NCBI GenBank assembly: GCA_020091685.1
Contig: CM034605.1
Span: 26,547,010-26,611,009, forward strand
DNA length: 64,000 bases
Reading direction: 5' to 3'
Origin: Lutjanus erythropterus
Taxonomy: Eukaryota; Chordata; Actinopteri; Lutjaniformes; Lutjanidae
Shown here: positions 43,517 to 54,211 of the stretch, piece by piece
Position numbering within the stretch: the stretch's first letter is position 1
Layout of the letters: each line of letters opens with the position of its first letter
Notes under the pieces: model-generated
The model's input: only the letters and a program-made list of their open reading frames with translations
What the model was told of the DNA's origin: nothing
The model's database searches: none
Position numbers and translations under genes: made by a program

Positions 43517-43811
43517 CTGTCTGCAACTAATGATTATTTTCGTTATTGATTAATCTGCTGATTGTTGTCATGATTAACCGGTTAATTGTTAAGTCTGTTG
43601 TGGAAAGTGCTCATCACAGTTTCCCAAGGCCCAAAGTGACGTCTTCAAATTGCTTCTTTTGTCCAACCAACAGTCCAAAACCCAGACACTCTTCATTTAC
43701 TGTCATAAGAAGACAAAGAAAAGCAGAAAATTCTAACATTTAAGAAGCTAGAACCAGCAAATGCTTGGTTTTGATCAACTAATTGATTAATCAACTAATT
43801 ATTGTAGCTCT
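43517..43811 (+). mobile_element. GCTGCAAC-type MITE, nearly complete
   Basis: TGTCTGCAACTAATGATTAT starts it and ATCAACTAATTATTGTAGCT closes it. The middle has CAGTTTCCCAAGGCCCAAAG, GACGTCTTCAAATTGC, CAACAGTCCAAAACCCAGAC and TTTAAGAAGCTAGAACCAGC. This is the best-preserved copy of the family in the window. The 65-codon frame here is incidental. Confidence 0.85.
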
Positions 43812-44058
43812 CTTTCAATTGCAGTGTCATTAATCTACAGAAATGTTACAATTGTGAGCACAGAACCATAGAACCCAGGGTTCATCTCGGTCCAGCTGGG
43901 TTTATAAATGTGAAGCCAACATATTATTTTTGGCTTGTTTAATTTGTAGCTGGTGAACATTATGGAACATTAAGCAGTTAAAGTGCTGAATATTTCCTTC
44001 ATGAGTTTGTAGAGCTATGTCAATTTTGAATTAATGCAGCTTTAAAATAAATCAATAG

Positions 44059-44330
44059 CAGGGCTTCAGTTTTTTGTATTATGTATTCGGTATTGATTTA
44101 TCTTTTTTAAAATATTTTTTTAGATTATTTAAAAAACATTTTCTCAGTAGAATGTCAAAAAAATATTGAAAAAAAGCTCATCACCATTTCTCAAAGGCCA
44201 TTGATGATATTTAATTTAAAGTGACGTAATACAGAGAAGAGGAATGTTTAACCTGCCAATTTTGGCATTTTTGCTTGATAAAAGATTAACAGAAGATCAA
44301 ACTTGTTGCAGATTAATTTTGTATCCAGTG
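44059..44330 (+). mobile_element. GCTGCAAC-type MITE, strongly diverged
   Basis: CAGGGCTTCAGTTTTTTG, AGAATGTCAAAAAAATATTG, CTCATCACCATTTCTCAAAG and CATTTTTGCTTGATAAAAG, then TTGTTGCAGATTAATTTTG, keep family order. It lies 250 bases after a better-preserved copy and is older. Confidence 0.6.
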
Positions 44331-44645
44331 ACTTACAGATGATCAAAAGTCTAGTTTCCAGGAAAGCCCTTAAGAATGAATTCACCAGAGCCCATCATGG
44401 CCACACTGTACCAGTCCGAGAACACCATTACACTTCAGGCTTTTCCCGTAACCTGCAGCTTACCACAGTGAATCCATCTGAAATGAAAATGTCTTCCTGT
44501 CTGAAAACATGACACACGGACACATTTTAGTTCTCGTGCAGAAGGCTTTTGATCCTGATCCATCCTTTTACTTTGGCTTCCAGGCAGCACAGGCAGCAGT
44601 TGGTATTTACTGTATGTGTCGGTGCGTCTCTGGTGTATTCTGGTC

Positions 44646-44693
<48 letters not shown>

Positions 44694-45180
44694 TGGTGTC
44701 TTCACTGTTCTTTGCTTCCTCTGCGTCACAAACAAGGCTGTTGTGTTGATAAAGGAATTTCTCTCAGTGGGAACAATAAGGTATTATCATCACTCCTGTG
44801 TGCTATTTTCATATTGCATGTATATTTCCTTATTATATGCATTTCAAGCTAATACATATTTGGTGCAGCCCCTCCTTTTCCATGCACACTCTGAATCAAA
44901 CCATGGTCATGCGTGGGAGGAAGGATTGTTGTTGGCTTTTCCCTGCAGAGAAGACAGCTGGCTGAATTCCTGAACAGAATCAATCCAGAGTTCATGAATC
45001 GTTGGTATCATGAACACCTCTGCACAACTTTGTCCAAAACTGATTCAAGTTAGTGTCAGTGTTCTTAACACAATGCTGTCAATATCAGAGACCAAACTTT
45101 TCAAATAAGTTATTAGCAAGCATGTAAAGAGGAGCTTAGCTAGTGAATATAACTGTGATCAATAGAGCCGTCCAGTCGAG
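44331..45180. other. Non-coding with a TG microsatellite
   Basis: The 154-codon frame at 44509-44973, the longest in the window, runs through the TG microsatellite as a CVCVCV run. It has no motif on either side and is rejected as a gene. Confidence 0.55.
44645..44692 (+). repeat. (TG)n microsatellite, about 23 units
   Basis: Uninterrupted except for one TTT near its start. Confidence 0.95.
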
Positions 45181-45380
45181 CTTGCTGCATCCTGGATTTT
45201 GATGTGATGTCCCTCCAGGAAGTCGTGATCACAACATTTCACGCAAATTCAGGCAATCCCTGTGAATTCTGCACAATCTTGCAATTTTTTCAAAACCCTG
45301 CAACTTATCCACAAATTTTCCATCAATCATCATTGGTCCCCACAAGTTTTACCAATCACAGCAGTCCACTGCACAAACAT
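45181..45380. repeat. Interspersed repeat (GTCCCTCCAGGAAGTCG type)
   Basis: ATGTCCCTCCAGGAAGTCG, CACGCAAATTCAGGCAATCC, TGCACAATCTTGCAATTTTT and ACTTATCCACAAATTTTCCA are words of a fish repeat that I recognise. The right boundary is unclear. The 128-codon frame at 45204-45590 reads through it and has a hydrophobic C-terminal half caused by T-rich DNA. It is not a credible gene. Confidence 0.5.
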
Positions 45381-47134
45381 GATACATGTATGTCTCAGTT
45401 AACAGACTCAGTGTTTTGTTTTATTATTCAATATTTTTTGCATTTTGTTTTTTGTTTTGTCATGAATACTGAAAAGAGCACATTTGTCACTGTTACTGAG
45501 ATTTTATCAGCGGTCTGTGCACTTTTATTTTTAGGATTTTGTGCTGTTTTGACTGAGTTGGAGCTCCAAAAAGATTTTGCTTCTTTGTAGAGTACACCTT
45601 AGGTGCACCTCTTCAACTACAAATAAACCTTATTTTACATTTCTGTAAAAAATGTAGTTTTTTGGTAAGGTTATTTAGAACAGTCAGAATATAGTGCAGC
45701 TTTGATGTGCATGAATTATACAAACAAATTGAAACAACAATTTTTACTTGCTCCTGCAATTTCATTGTGAAAATGCCTAAAAGCATTGCAACATGCATCA
45801 GTTTTTTAGAAGAACTGCTGTGAAATCAGGCATTTTAGGCTGCAACAATCCCCAAAGCAGCTTGTAAATTGGAGGGAATGATCCATTCACACTTACAATA
45901 CTGATGCTTGGAGCAGCCAGAAAGGACAAAAGAGTCGCAGTTATTTGACAAAAAGTGAAGCAGTGGAGCCCTATATATTGTACAGTTATTCATTTGTCAG
46001 AAAGTACTCAGCCATTAAAATATTTGCAGTAGAGCACCTTATATACGGTATTACTGTTTAAAGTGTAATTCTGTGAAACACTGCTAACCCTAAAGGGATT
46101 AGTAGAGTTTTACCTGTCTGATTTAAGTAGGCTAACTTAACCAAATCTGTTAGGGCCTAAACTGCTATGGGCAGCACACACACACATACCTTTGTGAATA
46201 TATTGACAGGTGCTGGTTACAAGGTTGGCAGAGGCAGAATGGAAAATTTCAACACTAGTTATCACTATTTCCTCACAGCAAGAGGATCCTGGGTACAAAT
46301 ACTTGCTGGGGCAGAGTGTGGAGTTTGCAAATAAATTCAAAAAACAGCAAATCCAAAGCGATAAGTACTGGGTGCTGGACAGAATTGCAAATACAAAAGT
46401 ATAAAACAGAGTCCGCACACAGAAGCTGCTGCTTATAACGTTTTTAGTGGTATATCACCACACTAGCCCTTCAGAGAAATGTGATGCTCTTAGCACTGCA
46501 GGCTTTTTACCTGCATTATTTTTGTTTTAAGTGTACTGTGGAGCTGTGTACAAATGTTGTCTATTATATTTTTGTGATGCATTTCCACTATGCATGACAT
46601 ATTGATCACATGACCTATCAGGTGACCCTCTTGAATGTACACATGGAGGTGTGTCTCCTCACTTGTTAATGTCGGATGAAGGGCTGAGGCCCGAAACGTC
46701 ACACATGGTGATAGACCATTAAAGACGTGTGTGAGTTTGCATGTTCTCCCAGTGTTTATGTTTGCATTATTATTAGTAACGTTGGAATGGATTTTTCTTT
46801 TTTTCCTGCACATTTTGTCATATTTGTACTACTTGAAATAGTGGAAGCAGAAGGTTTCAACATTTTTTTTAATATAACTGTTAATTCTATGATATGAAAC
46901 AACTTTTTACGCTCAGTTTCCATCCTCTGTCTGACTTTGCCTCCACTCGCACCACAACAGCGTTAGTCCCACCCATGGTGCTGATTGGCTGATCCTAGTC
47001 TCACCATGGTGCTCACTGGATTGGTCAACTCTGGAGTTGGCGTATTTGTAAGTCTGGACCCAGGCGACACTTTTAGCTGACTATTTTGATTTCTCTGCTA
47101 GTTTGCTAGTAAGTTAACATGAATTCTCAGTTGC
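45381..47134. other. Non-coding; short vertebrate-type repeat remnant
   Basis: GGATGAAGGGCTGAGGCCCG then AAACGTCACACATGG at 46674-46709 is a known motif type found near the end of vertebrate repeats, followed by ATTAAAGACGTGTGTGAG. The rest is unique AT-rich DNA. No gene is supported; the 107-codon minus-strand frame at 46490-46813 has no motif. Confidence 0.45.
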
Positions 47135-47460
47135 AGCACAGTAAAGGTGGACTGATACTGATACTAATACTAGTATTTAAAAAATGACACTCAGTACCTC
47201 TTTCTATACCACAGCAAATATGGAAAAAAGTCACACAAAATAGGCTGACTTTTTTTCTTTTTTAATTAATAACCTTCAGACAGTGCTGGTACAAAAAAAA
47301 GTCGCTGCAGGCAAAATTTCAGACAGAACAATATTAAACTGAGATCTTAACTGATTCCCTAGATCATTTTTCCAGATGCATAATGTTCCATACTTTAATT
47401 AATTGGTATTGTGTCATTTTAAACACATGGTCTATGAAAAGAATTAAAGTATCACTACTT
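47135..47460. repeat. Probable interspersed repeat (GGACTGATACTGATACT type)
   Basis: GGTGGACTGATACTGATACT followed by ACTAGTATTTAAAAAATG looks like the terminus of a MITE related to the GGTATCGGTGCATCCCTA family. The right boundary was not found. Confidence 0.35.
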
Positions 47461-47488
47461 TTGACAGCCTTTGCCCGAATCATAATTT

Positions 47489-47516
47489 TGTCATGTCATG
47501 TCATGTCATGTCATGT
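47489..47516 (+). repeat. (TGTCA)n microsatellite
   Basis: Five pentanucleotide units. Confidence 0.9.
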
Positions 47517-47539
47517 TGTTTTTGTGACAGGAGGCGCCA

Positions 47540-48952
47540 GTAACATATGAAAATATCATGTAATTAAAATGGTTTTAGTATTAAATGTGTAGTGTACAAT
47601 AATACAGCATCCCAAAATACAGAATCCGTTTTGCAGGAAAGCTGCAGGGACTTTTCAGTCCGCTGGAAGATCAAAGGCTTGCTATAATTAAGCCTTATTA
47701 ATCCAAACTTTTGGGATGCCCTCCAGATTGCAGCCCTCATGGAACCACTGACACCTGTCCATTGGCAACATAACAATTTGGCGATGAGCATCAGCAGTGG
47801 TAAATATGTAAAATCCTTTGAAACGGATTCCCACCGCCGCAGGGTTTACAGATAAAAATGCTCTCAGAAACCTCAGCTGAATACATATTTCCTTGTTTTT
47901 TTTATTTTAAAGAGTCTCTTAAAATCGAATGGTTCTTGATAATGTGCCACTGAACTCCAGTCAAATCATGAGCTTTTTTCGAAAAATAGATGCCGTTATG
48001 GAAAGCAGCGGCCCATTAGAGCGTTCCTTTTTATTCTGATAATGTGCCATTCGACTCCAATCGAGTAATGGGATTTTAGACCTTACTGTACAATTTATGC
48101 ATATCATCATTCCCCTAATGCATGATGTTGTTTCTGTTGGCTATTCAAAGGAAATTGAACCCCCACCTCAGATTTACTGGTTTCTGAACTCACATTTTAT
48201 TATTTTATTTTAGCTGTTGCTTTTTATTTTGCCCATATTTAGTTATTCTGTTTCCACCCCTGTTTTTAATCATTTGAGCTCATTTTTAAAACATTTATTT
48301 CAAATAATAAGAATCTAATGAAAATTGTCTGAAAAAAAAAACTCATTAATAAACAAATTCATGGGGAAATTGGATTATAAAAGTAGTATTTGCAGCACAG
48401 TTTAGCAGTTTGTTGCTAATTTTTAATTACCTCGAAGCACCCGGGCTGATCTCATCTGCAGAGGGGAAAAAACATGTGAAAATAAGTTTGAACTGATGTA
48501 CTACCTGCTATTTTTCTTCAGACATCAGAAAAATAAAAAATCTTATTATTGCTCATATTGGTTTATAGAAGCTCTGACCTTGGTAGCGCTGCTGCTACTG
48601 AAGCTGATGAACTAAACTCTGAATGAATGCCAGAAACATTGAACGATAACCAACCTGATGAAGGTCTCCGCAGTGAGACATTGTTCGTAATAACAATGCT
48701 GTAGTTGTGGAGTTCAGACAGCTTTCAGCAGCTTTTTCTTTCTCTACAGTCTTCTCCTACGCAGCTTTCAGTGTGTCCTCAAGTGTCCTAAAGCTCTGCG
48801 GCTCGCTGGACTAAATATCAATATCTGTAATGTCTGGCATGTTACACAGAGTCTTTCTGCCTGTGGACAGATTGTGAGACAATGGACCTCTGGCACACAC
48901 ATGTAAAACACCCCCTACCCCTCCTACACATCCCTCAGATAGAAATTAGTTT
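47540..48952. other. Repeat-poor, enhancer-like non-coding block
   Basis: No gene is supported. 47560-48120 is high-complexity sequence with TATAATTAAGCCTTATTAAT and similar homeodomain-type words and no recognisable transposon. It includes a diverged 42-bp direct repeat with an exact 100-base offset (47936-47977 and 48036-48077). Conservation must be tested by alignment. Confidence 0.4.
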
Positions 48953-49885
48953 TGGTCATCTTGTGTGTCTTTGCAGTCATTTTGTGTGGGATGTTTTGTT
49001 TTTGTTAGCTTTTTTAGTCCCTTGGTGTCGTTTTGTGTGTCTTTGTAGTTTTGTCATGCTTTGTGGCCATTTTGTGGTTCTTGGTAAACGTTTTGCATCT
49101 CCTTTTAGTTGTTTTGGGTGTCTTTTTTGCTCATTTTGAGTCTCTGTGCAGTTGTTCTGTGTCTTTTTTCAATTATTTTGTGTCTCTGTAGCTGTTTTGT
49201 GTCTCTTGGTAGTTTTTTTTAGGCCATATTAAGTCTCTTTGTAGTTTCTTTGTGTCTTGTAATTGTTTTGTGTCTGTAGTTATGTGTTTCATGTGGTCAT
49301 TTAGTGTTTCTTTGAAATTTTAGTTATTTGGTGTCTTGGTAGTTGTTTTGTATTTCTGTAGTTGTTTTGTGTGTCTTTGTAGTTGCTTTATGTGTCTTTG
49401 TTTTTTTTTCTCTTTGGTAATTGGATGTGTCTTTGTACAACAGTTTGTTGTTGTTGTTATGTGTTTAATTGTGGTCATTTTACTTTTTCTTATAATCATT
49501 GATCATGGTAGTTGTTTTGTGCCTCTGCAGTTTTGTATCTTTTTGTAGTTGTTTTGTATCTCGTAGTTGTTTTTTATGTATTTGTGATTTTGTCTCTACT
49601 TGTTTTGCTTTCTTTGGAGTTTGTGTTTTGTCATTTTGTGTCTTTTGGTAGTTTGTTTTATGTCTCTGTAGTTGCTTTGTATCTGAATTTGTTTTGCATG
49701 TCTTTTAAAGGTTGTTTTATGTTTTTTAGCAGTTGTTGTGGTCATTTTGTGTCCATAGTGGTTGTTTTGTATCTCTTGGTGGTCGTTTTGTCTTTCTCTG
49801 CGGTTATTCTGGTCATTTTGCATCTCTTTGTAATCATTTTACTGCCTCTTTGTGGTAGTTTTGTGTCGCTTTGTGGTCATTTGAT
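48953..49885 (+). repeat. 21-bp minisatellite (TTTTGTGTCTCTGTAGTTG type), about 40 units
   Basis: Head-to-tail units of about 19-22 bases. Variants include TTTTGTGTCTTTGTAGTTG and TCATTTTGTGTCTTTTGGTA. It is the same family and orientation as 12634-13070. The 146-codon frame at 49512-49952 and its minus-strand shadow arise from the repeat period and are not genes. Confidence 0.9.
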
Positions 49886-49959
49886 TGGCACTGCAAAAAG
49901 AAATCTTAAGTCACTTCAGAGTCTGACAGCCTCTTTAGTAATCCTTCCATGATCACAGA

Positions 49960-50400
49960 AGAAATAATCATGCCACTGCTCCTTTCTCTAATGTTTATGC
50001 ATGTGAAAATATGACTATAAAGAATTAACAATAGGAAATGGCCTGCGTGTTCAGTGCTTTGGCCTCTGAGGCTTCAAGTACTTATTCCATGTATCATTTA
50101 AATGCAGCTCAGATTGTTATGTTAACACTTGAGCCATTAGCTCCCAGCCTCCTCAATTATGCACAGTTATCATTATTAAAAGATTCTTTCAAACGTCTTT
50201 TGTGGCATCTAATTGAAGAAAGTACCTCTAATGTATTGCAGCACACTTTTCAATCTGCTGTTGGGAAAGCATCTAATTTTCTTTTAAACCTAGATGGCCT
50301 TCATTCTCTTTCTGGCTTGATGCAAGAACACAAATACTAATTTCATTAAATTTCTAAGGCGAGTCCAATATGGCAGATTCTATCCTGAAAATTGGTACTT
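49960..50400. other. Candidate conserved non-coding element
   Basis: Repeat-free, moderately AT-rich sequence with TTAAATGCAGCTCAGATTGT, AACACTTGAGCCATTAGCTC and CCTCAATTATGCACAGTTAT words. A 100-codon + strand frame (50038-50340) spans it but has no recognisable motif, and codon choice gives no clear coding signal. Enhancer-like conservation is the more likely explanation of its texture. Both readings are inference. Confidence 0.4.
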
Positions 50401-50654
50401 TGAGAGTTGGTGCATTTTGTGCTCTAGGAATTCCATTATGCAACAGTAACTTTTTGCTTAGAACAAAAAGGGGTTCATTAGTGTCATGGGTAGAGTGTGG
50501 ATCAAGTTATAGGCAAAGTTTAAACGTCTAAAGTTGTAAGACTACCTTAGACTGTGTGTCTGTGCCACAGACAGTTCTTTTTACCTTCAAGCAGTCAGGC
50601 ATAAAGGCAAATTAATCAGTCGATTCAGCTTTGCTTTGATATGTAAGGTAAAGT

Positions 50655-50780
50655 AATGTATAGTGAACAGGTCATTATTGTGAAATAAACTCTCGATGGA
50701 GTGATGCAGAGCCCTGATGAAGGGTCTTTAATCACCCTGGAGGGATTTATTTCACAATAATGACCTGTTCATTGTACATT
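50655..50780. repeat. 126-bp hairpin (foldback MITE)
   Basis: The left arm (50655-50714) and the right arm (50722-50780) are inverted repeats around a 7-base loop. TGAACAGGTCATTATTGTGA is matched exactly by TCACAATAATGACCTGTTCA, and the stem continues inward with mismatches (CGATGGAGTGAT against ATCACCCTGGAG) to GAGCCC/GGGTC. No second copy was noticed in the window. Confidence 0.85.
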
Positions 50781-51605
50781 AATCTGCTTATTACATGGTT
50801 ACTTATCAAAATAAATCAATAAATTAACACAAAATAATAATAATTCAAAAATAACCATAATTAAGTGTTGTTGTTGCTCTAGCTAACAGCAGCTAACAGG
50901 CTAAATCTGGTGGCAGTTGTCGAGCTTGCTAGTATAAGAGGCAGGGGGCATGTGATTGGCTCAAAGTTGACGGGGGTGGTGACAACACCACGGCTATGAA
51001 AAGGGATGAAATCATGTAACATCAGGTAAAAATACCAATCTAAAACCAAAACAAATAAAATGATATCCAATAAAACTTGAACTTTATCAAAATTAACAAA
51101 ACATTTCATAATTAGTTGAGTTTTTTATTTATTCAATTACTTCAATTGTTGGTTAGTATATATGTTTTAGATAATTCATTCAAGTATTTATTTCATAATG
51201 CTGTTTTTATTTACTTAACATTTAACATTTTGGGTTCCAAACTGGGCTAAAATGTCAACTTTATATATATATGTCGTAATCTAATATGTCAATTTCCTTT
51301 TACTGAAGAGAGCCTGAAGATTCATCTTTTATTTTACCAGGAGGTTTACATTACCTGTGGTCATGAGCTTTGATTAGTGACTTATTAAATGAGATTGTTA
51401 ATACCCTCCAGGGGCGAATATACTGCAAAATGAATGTGGTCATGGCGTATTAGCACATGGCTGTGTTTATACTGTATTGGGTATCAGGATAAACAGTATG
51501 AGTGGGCCACTTGAGAATAAATTATGGGCTGCATCCAACTGGTCCATGCAGGCCCTTGCAGACTCTCACAGCCACCCAGATGTGTAAAGTATAATTTGAG
51601 TTTAA
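50781..51605. other. Non-coding, no gene seen
   Basis: AT-rich, with a short TA run at 51262-51272. Nothing else is recognised. Confidence 0.5.
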
Positions 51606-51910
51606 GGGTGAAGCGCTCAGACATCTGGAAGGAGCCTTGAGAGGAACCGCTCCTCCTTTTGCACTGAAATAAGCCAGAACTTAGACCTTTTTGCTGTGCC
51701 CCAGTGTTGATCCCTCTGCCCGGAGGTCCCCTCCAGAGAGACCCAGGACATGCTGGAGGGATTATACAACCCATCTGGTCAGGGAACTCCTTGGGATCCT
51801 CCAGGAGGAGCTCGAGGACGTGGTGTGGGAAAAGGATGGGATTCCTTGCTTGACTTGCTGCCATTCAAGACTCAAACAAGCTGTGGAAAACAGCTGGATG
51901 GATGATATGC
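51606..51910 (+). pseudogene. RTE-like LINE 3' end
   Basis: The + strand frame includes SPPERPRTCWRDYTTHLVRE and LLGILQEELEDVVWEKDGIP. This parallels the conserved G.PR-RWRDY---LA.E.LG-..EEL-..A.ERD-W....-L end of a LINE family that is extremely common in teleosts and that I place, with reservation, in the RTE clade. Upstream, AGCGCTCAGACATCTGGAAG fits the DNA of the same family. The element breaks off in CTGGATGGATGATATG, matching the short GATG-type tail expected. About 85 codons remain of a protein near 1,000 residues. A premature ending and altered residues (CW for RW) show decay. The 126-codon frame on the opposite strand is a shadow. Confidence 0.75.
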
Positions 51911-53404
51911 AAACTGAAATTTCTAGAGCACATTTATGTTCCTCATAGACGTAGATCCAGCATTTTTTGATTTTTAGTGACTTTACTCTGCCATCATGAA
52001 AAGCTTACATTTCTACCTCCAACACCACTGTTAAAGCTGTGCTAATAGGAGAATCATGCTTTTGTATTGTATGATCTAAAGATGTAATTACTATTGCAGA
52101 CTCTAAAGTGGACCTTTTAGGCTTTTAGTCATGTTATAACTTTTTTCAGCAGAGCAAAGTGTATCCATTTCCAAACAAAACTAACATCCCACCCCCTTCC
52201 AGACATTTGCATATATTTTTAATGTAGCTTCTCACAAGTTTTCCCAAATATTCAAAAGATTCCTCCTGAGAATTAATCAAAAGTGCAGTGGTAGTTCAGG
52301 GAGCAGGCAGTAAAATCTTTGGACTTGTCCAATGGGTTCATCTGTATGTTTCATACAGGAAAAGCTGCCCTTATCAGCAGCAGTGAAACAAATTCCATGT
52401 TGTGTTTCTAAATCTTTCCCTCACTGTGAGCGAGGAGGAGAATCACCCCGTGGAGATCAGTATCGACACTGTTACTTAAGTGATTGGAGTCGTCTCCAAA
52501 TAGTTTGTCTTTTCTCTTTTCGTGGGATTTTTGACCTTTAATGACTCCAGCCTGCCCCCGGCTCCATATGTGATTACTGAGAGCTAGTTATCCTTGAATC
52601 TTAGGTGTTAAATCTCTTTTCTCCAGTGCCCTGTGTTGTTGTGTTTTCCGGCACAGGATTTTATTGGAGGAGAGCAGGATGATGGATAAGGTCTATTCCC
52701 AGGATCCCCTGCCCAGGGAACGTATCATCAGTGTCAGACTTTGATAGCAACTCAAGGTGATGGGTGTCAAGGGCTGAAGCAGCAGCAGTGGGAAGGAGGA
52801 GGTCTGGGATCAGACCAATAATGGTATCCTCATCATGACTGAGTCTGCCTGTGGCTCATCACGGCCTCTCTCTGTGGCCAAACATCACTCAGCTGTGGAC
52901 TCTATACTCTGTTAAAGAGCAGGTGTCATTTCTAATACTCCTTTGTGTCCACTGTAATTAAACCAAAAATTTGACGCTTTCTTAGAAGCGAAGTTTAATC
53001 TCTTTCCCAAGGACACTTTGACAGACCACAAAGCTGCTGATGGATGCCACGCTGGCCATGACAGAAACTGAACTGAACCCGAGACCTACTGCACAAAACT
53101 ATCAGAACAGTTTTATGTCTGCCTTGCAGATATGCGAGGAGCACTACAAAAACACAAGCTCTCTTGTCTCGCATAGCCAGACCTCTATTCACAGTGCTCA
53201 GCCCTCAAGAAAGGTCTGAGACATTCTGCACAAATATCTTTGGCGGTGTGAAGCAAAGGATGCAGCGATGGTGGTGCTGCAAAATAGTGTTGAGGGGGAA
53301 CTTGTTTAGGTGGAACATTTGCTTGTTGGGAGGTGAACTCTGGCGTTAAAAAGACACTGACACATCACTGCAAAAGAAAAGGTTACAGCTGTAAATGTGT
53401 TTAC
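51911..53404. other. Non-coding, no gene seen
   Basis: 52330-52620 is complex, unique-looking sequence that could be conserved. Frames of 61-69 codons show no motif. No repeat is recognised. Confidence 0.45.
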
Positions 53405-54084
53405 TAAGGGTGTAACAATTTTCTCATGCATCGGACTTTAATGTGTTAGATACGAGTGCATCGGTTCAGATGGCCCGTGTTGGTAAAAAGTTGAACGTGC
53501 ATCAGTAAAAAATAGCAGCACTAGCATATCGATGCATCTCATTAGGATGCGCATATGATTCAATTCTGGCATCAATGAACTGCGGCTGTAACTTCCTCCG
53601 TTTCTCTCGCTCCCCTGTCCCTCTCCTGTGTCTCCCCTTGATTTCCTCAAAGCAGACGACACTGAAGACAGACGGTGAAAGAACTGACATTGTACCACGT
53701 CGCACCACCAACCTGTCATAACGTGCAAGTGCAGAATAAGTTTTTAAGAAAGATGAGAAGCACTACTGCAATTATGCAAAATGTGTTGGACAGCAGAGTA
53801 CAGAGCCACGAGTCTGACCCTCGTCATGTCAGACATCATGTCACTGGGAGAGCAAGTAACACGTAGCATCACTGTTCCCAAACCACAACACTTTTTCAGA
53901 GTAGCATATGACTCACAAAATCTCATAATAAGATGTTAACACATCCTTTCTCTCTCTCTCTCCTGTTACTGGATTAAGTAGAACTCAGGATTTCCTCTTG
54001 CAACTAAGAGCACTCTAGAAATATAGCACTGATTGAATCAAAATGTAAAGATTTACAGGTTGCGTTGTGACAGGACCGAATCAT

Positions 54085-54119
<35 letters not shown>

Positions 54120-54211
54120 GGCTGTTTAAAAATTTCTAAAACGTATTGTATCGTTGAACATCACACAGGATACATATCAAATCTGTCTCAGTCACTGAGA
54201 TACACACCCCT
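53405..54211. mobile_element. AAGGGTGTAAC-type element, 0.8 kb
   Basis: TAAGGGTGTAACAATTTTCT and CATGCATCGGACTTTAATG open it. TGAGATACACACCCCT closes it, with ACGTATTGTATCGTTGAACA as the mirror subterminal part. The ends are imperfect inverted repeats of a familiar teleost MITE type. The interior carries a TTG microsatellite and CT-rich runs but no transposase. Frames inside, on either strand, are not credible genes. Confidence 0.65.
54086..54120 (+). repeat. (TTG)n microsatellite
   Basis: About eleven units, read as a cysteine run in one frame. Confidence 0.95.

Noticed and set aside
44509-44973. 154-codon open frame, longest in the window
   Set aside because: It runs through the TG microsatellite as a CVCV run and has no recognisable domain, no splice context and no coding-like composition.
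45204-45590. 128-codon frame with a hydrophobic C-terminus resembling membrane segments
   Set aside because: It reads through an interspersed repeat and T-rich DNA; the hydrophobicity follows from T-rich codons.
49512-49952. 146-codon hydrophobic frame and minus-strand shadow
   Set aside because: Produced by the 21-bp minisatellite, whose period is a multiple of three.
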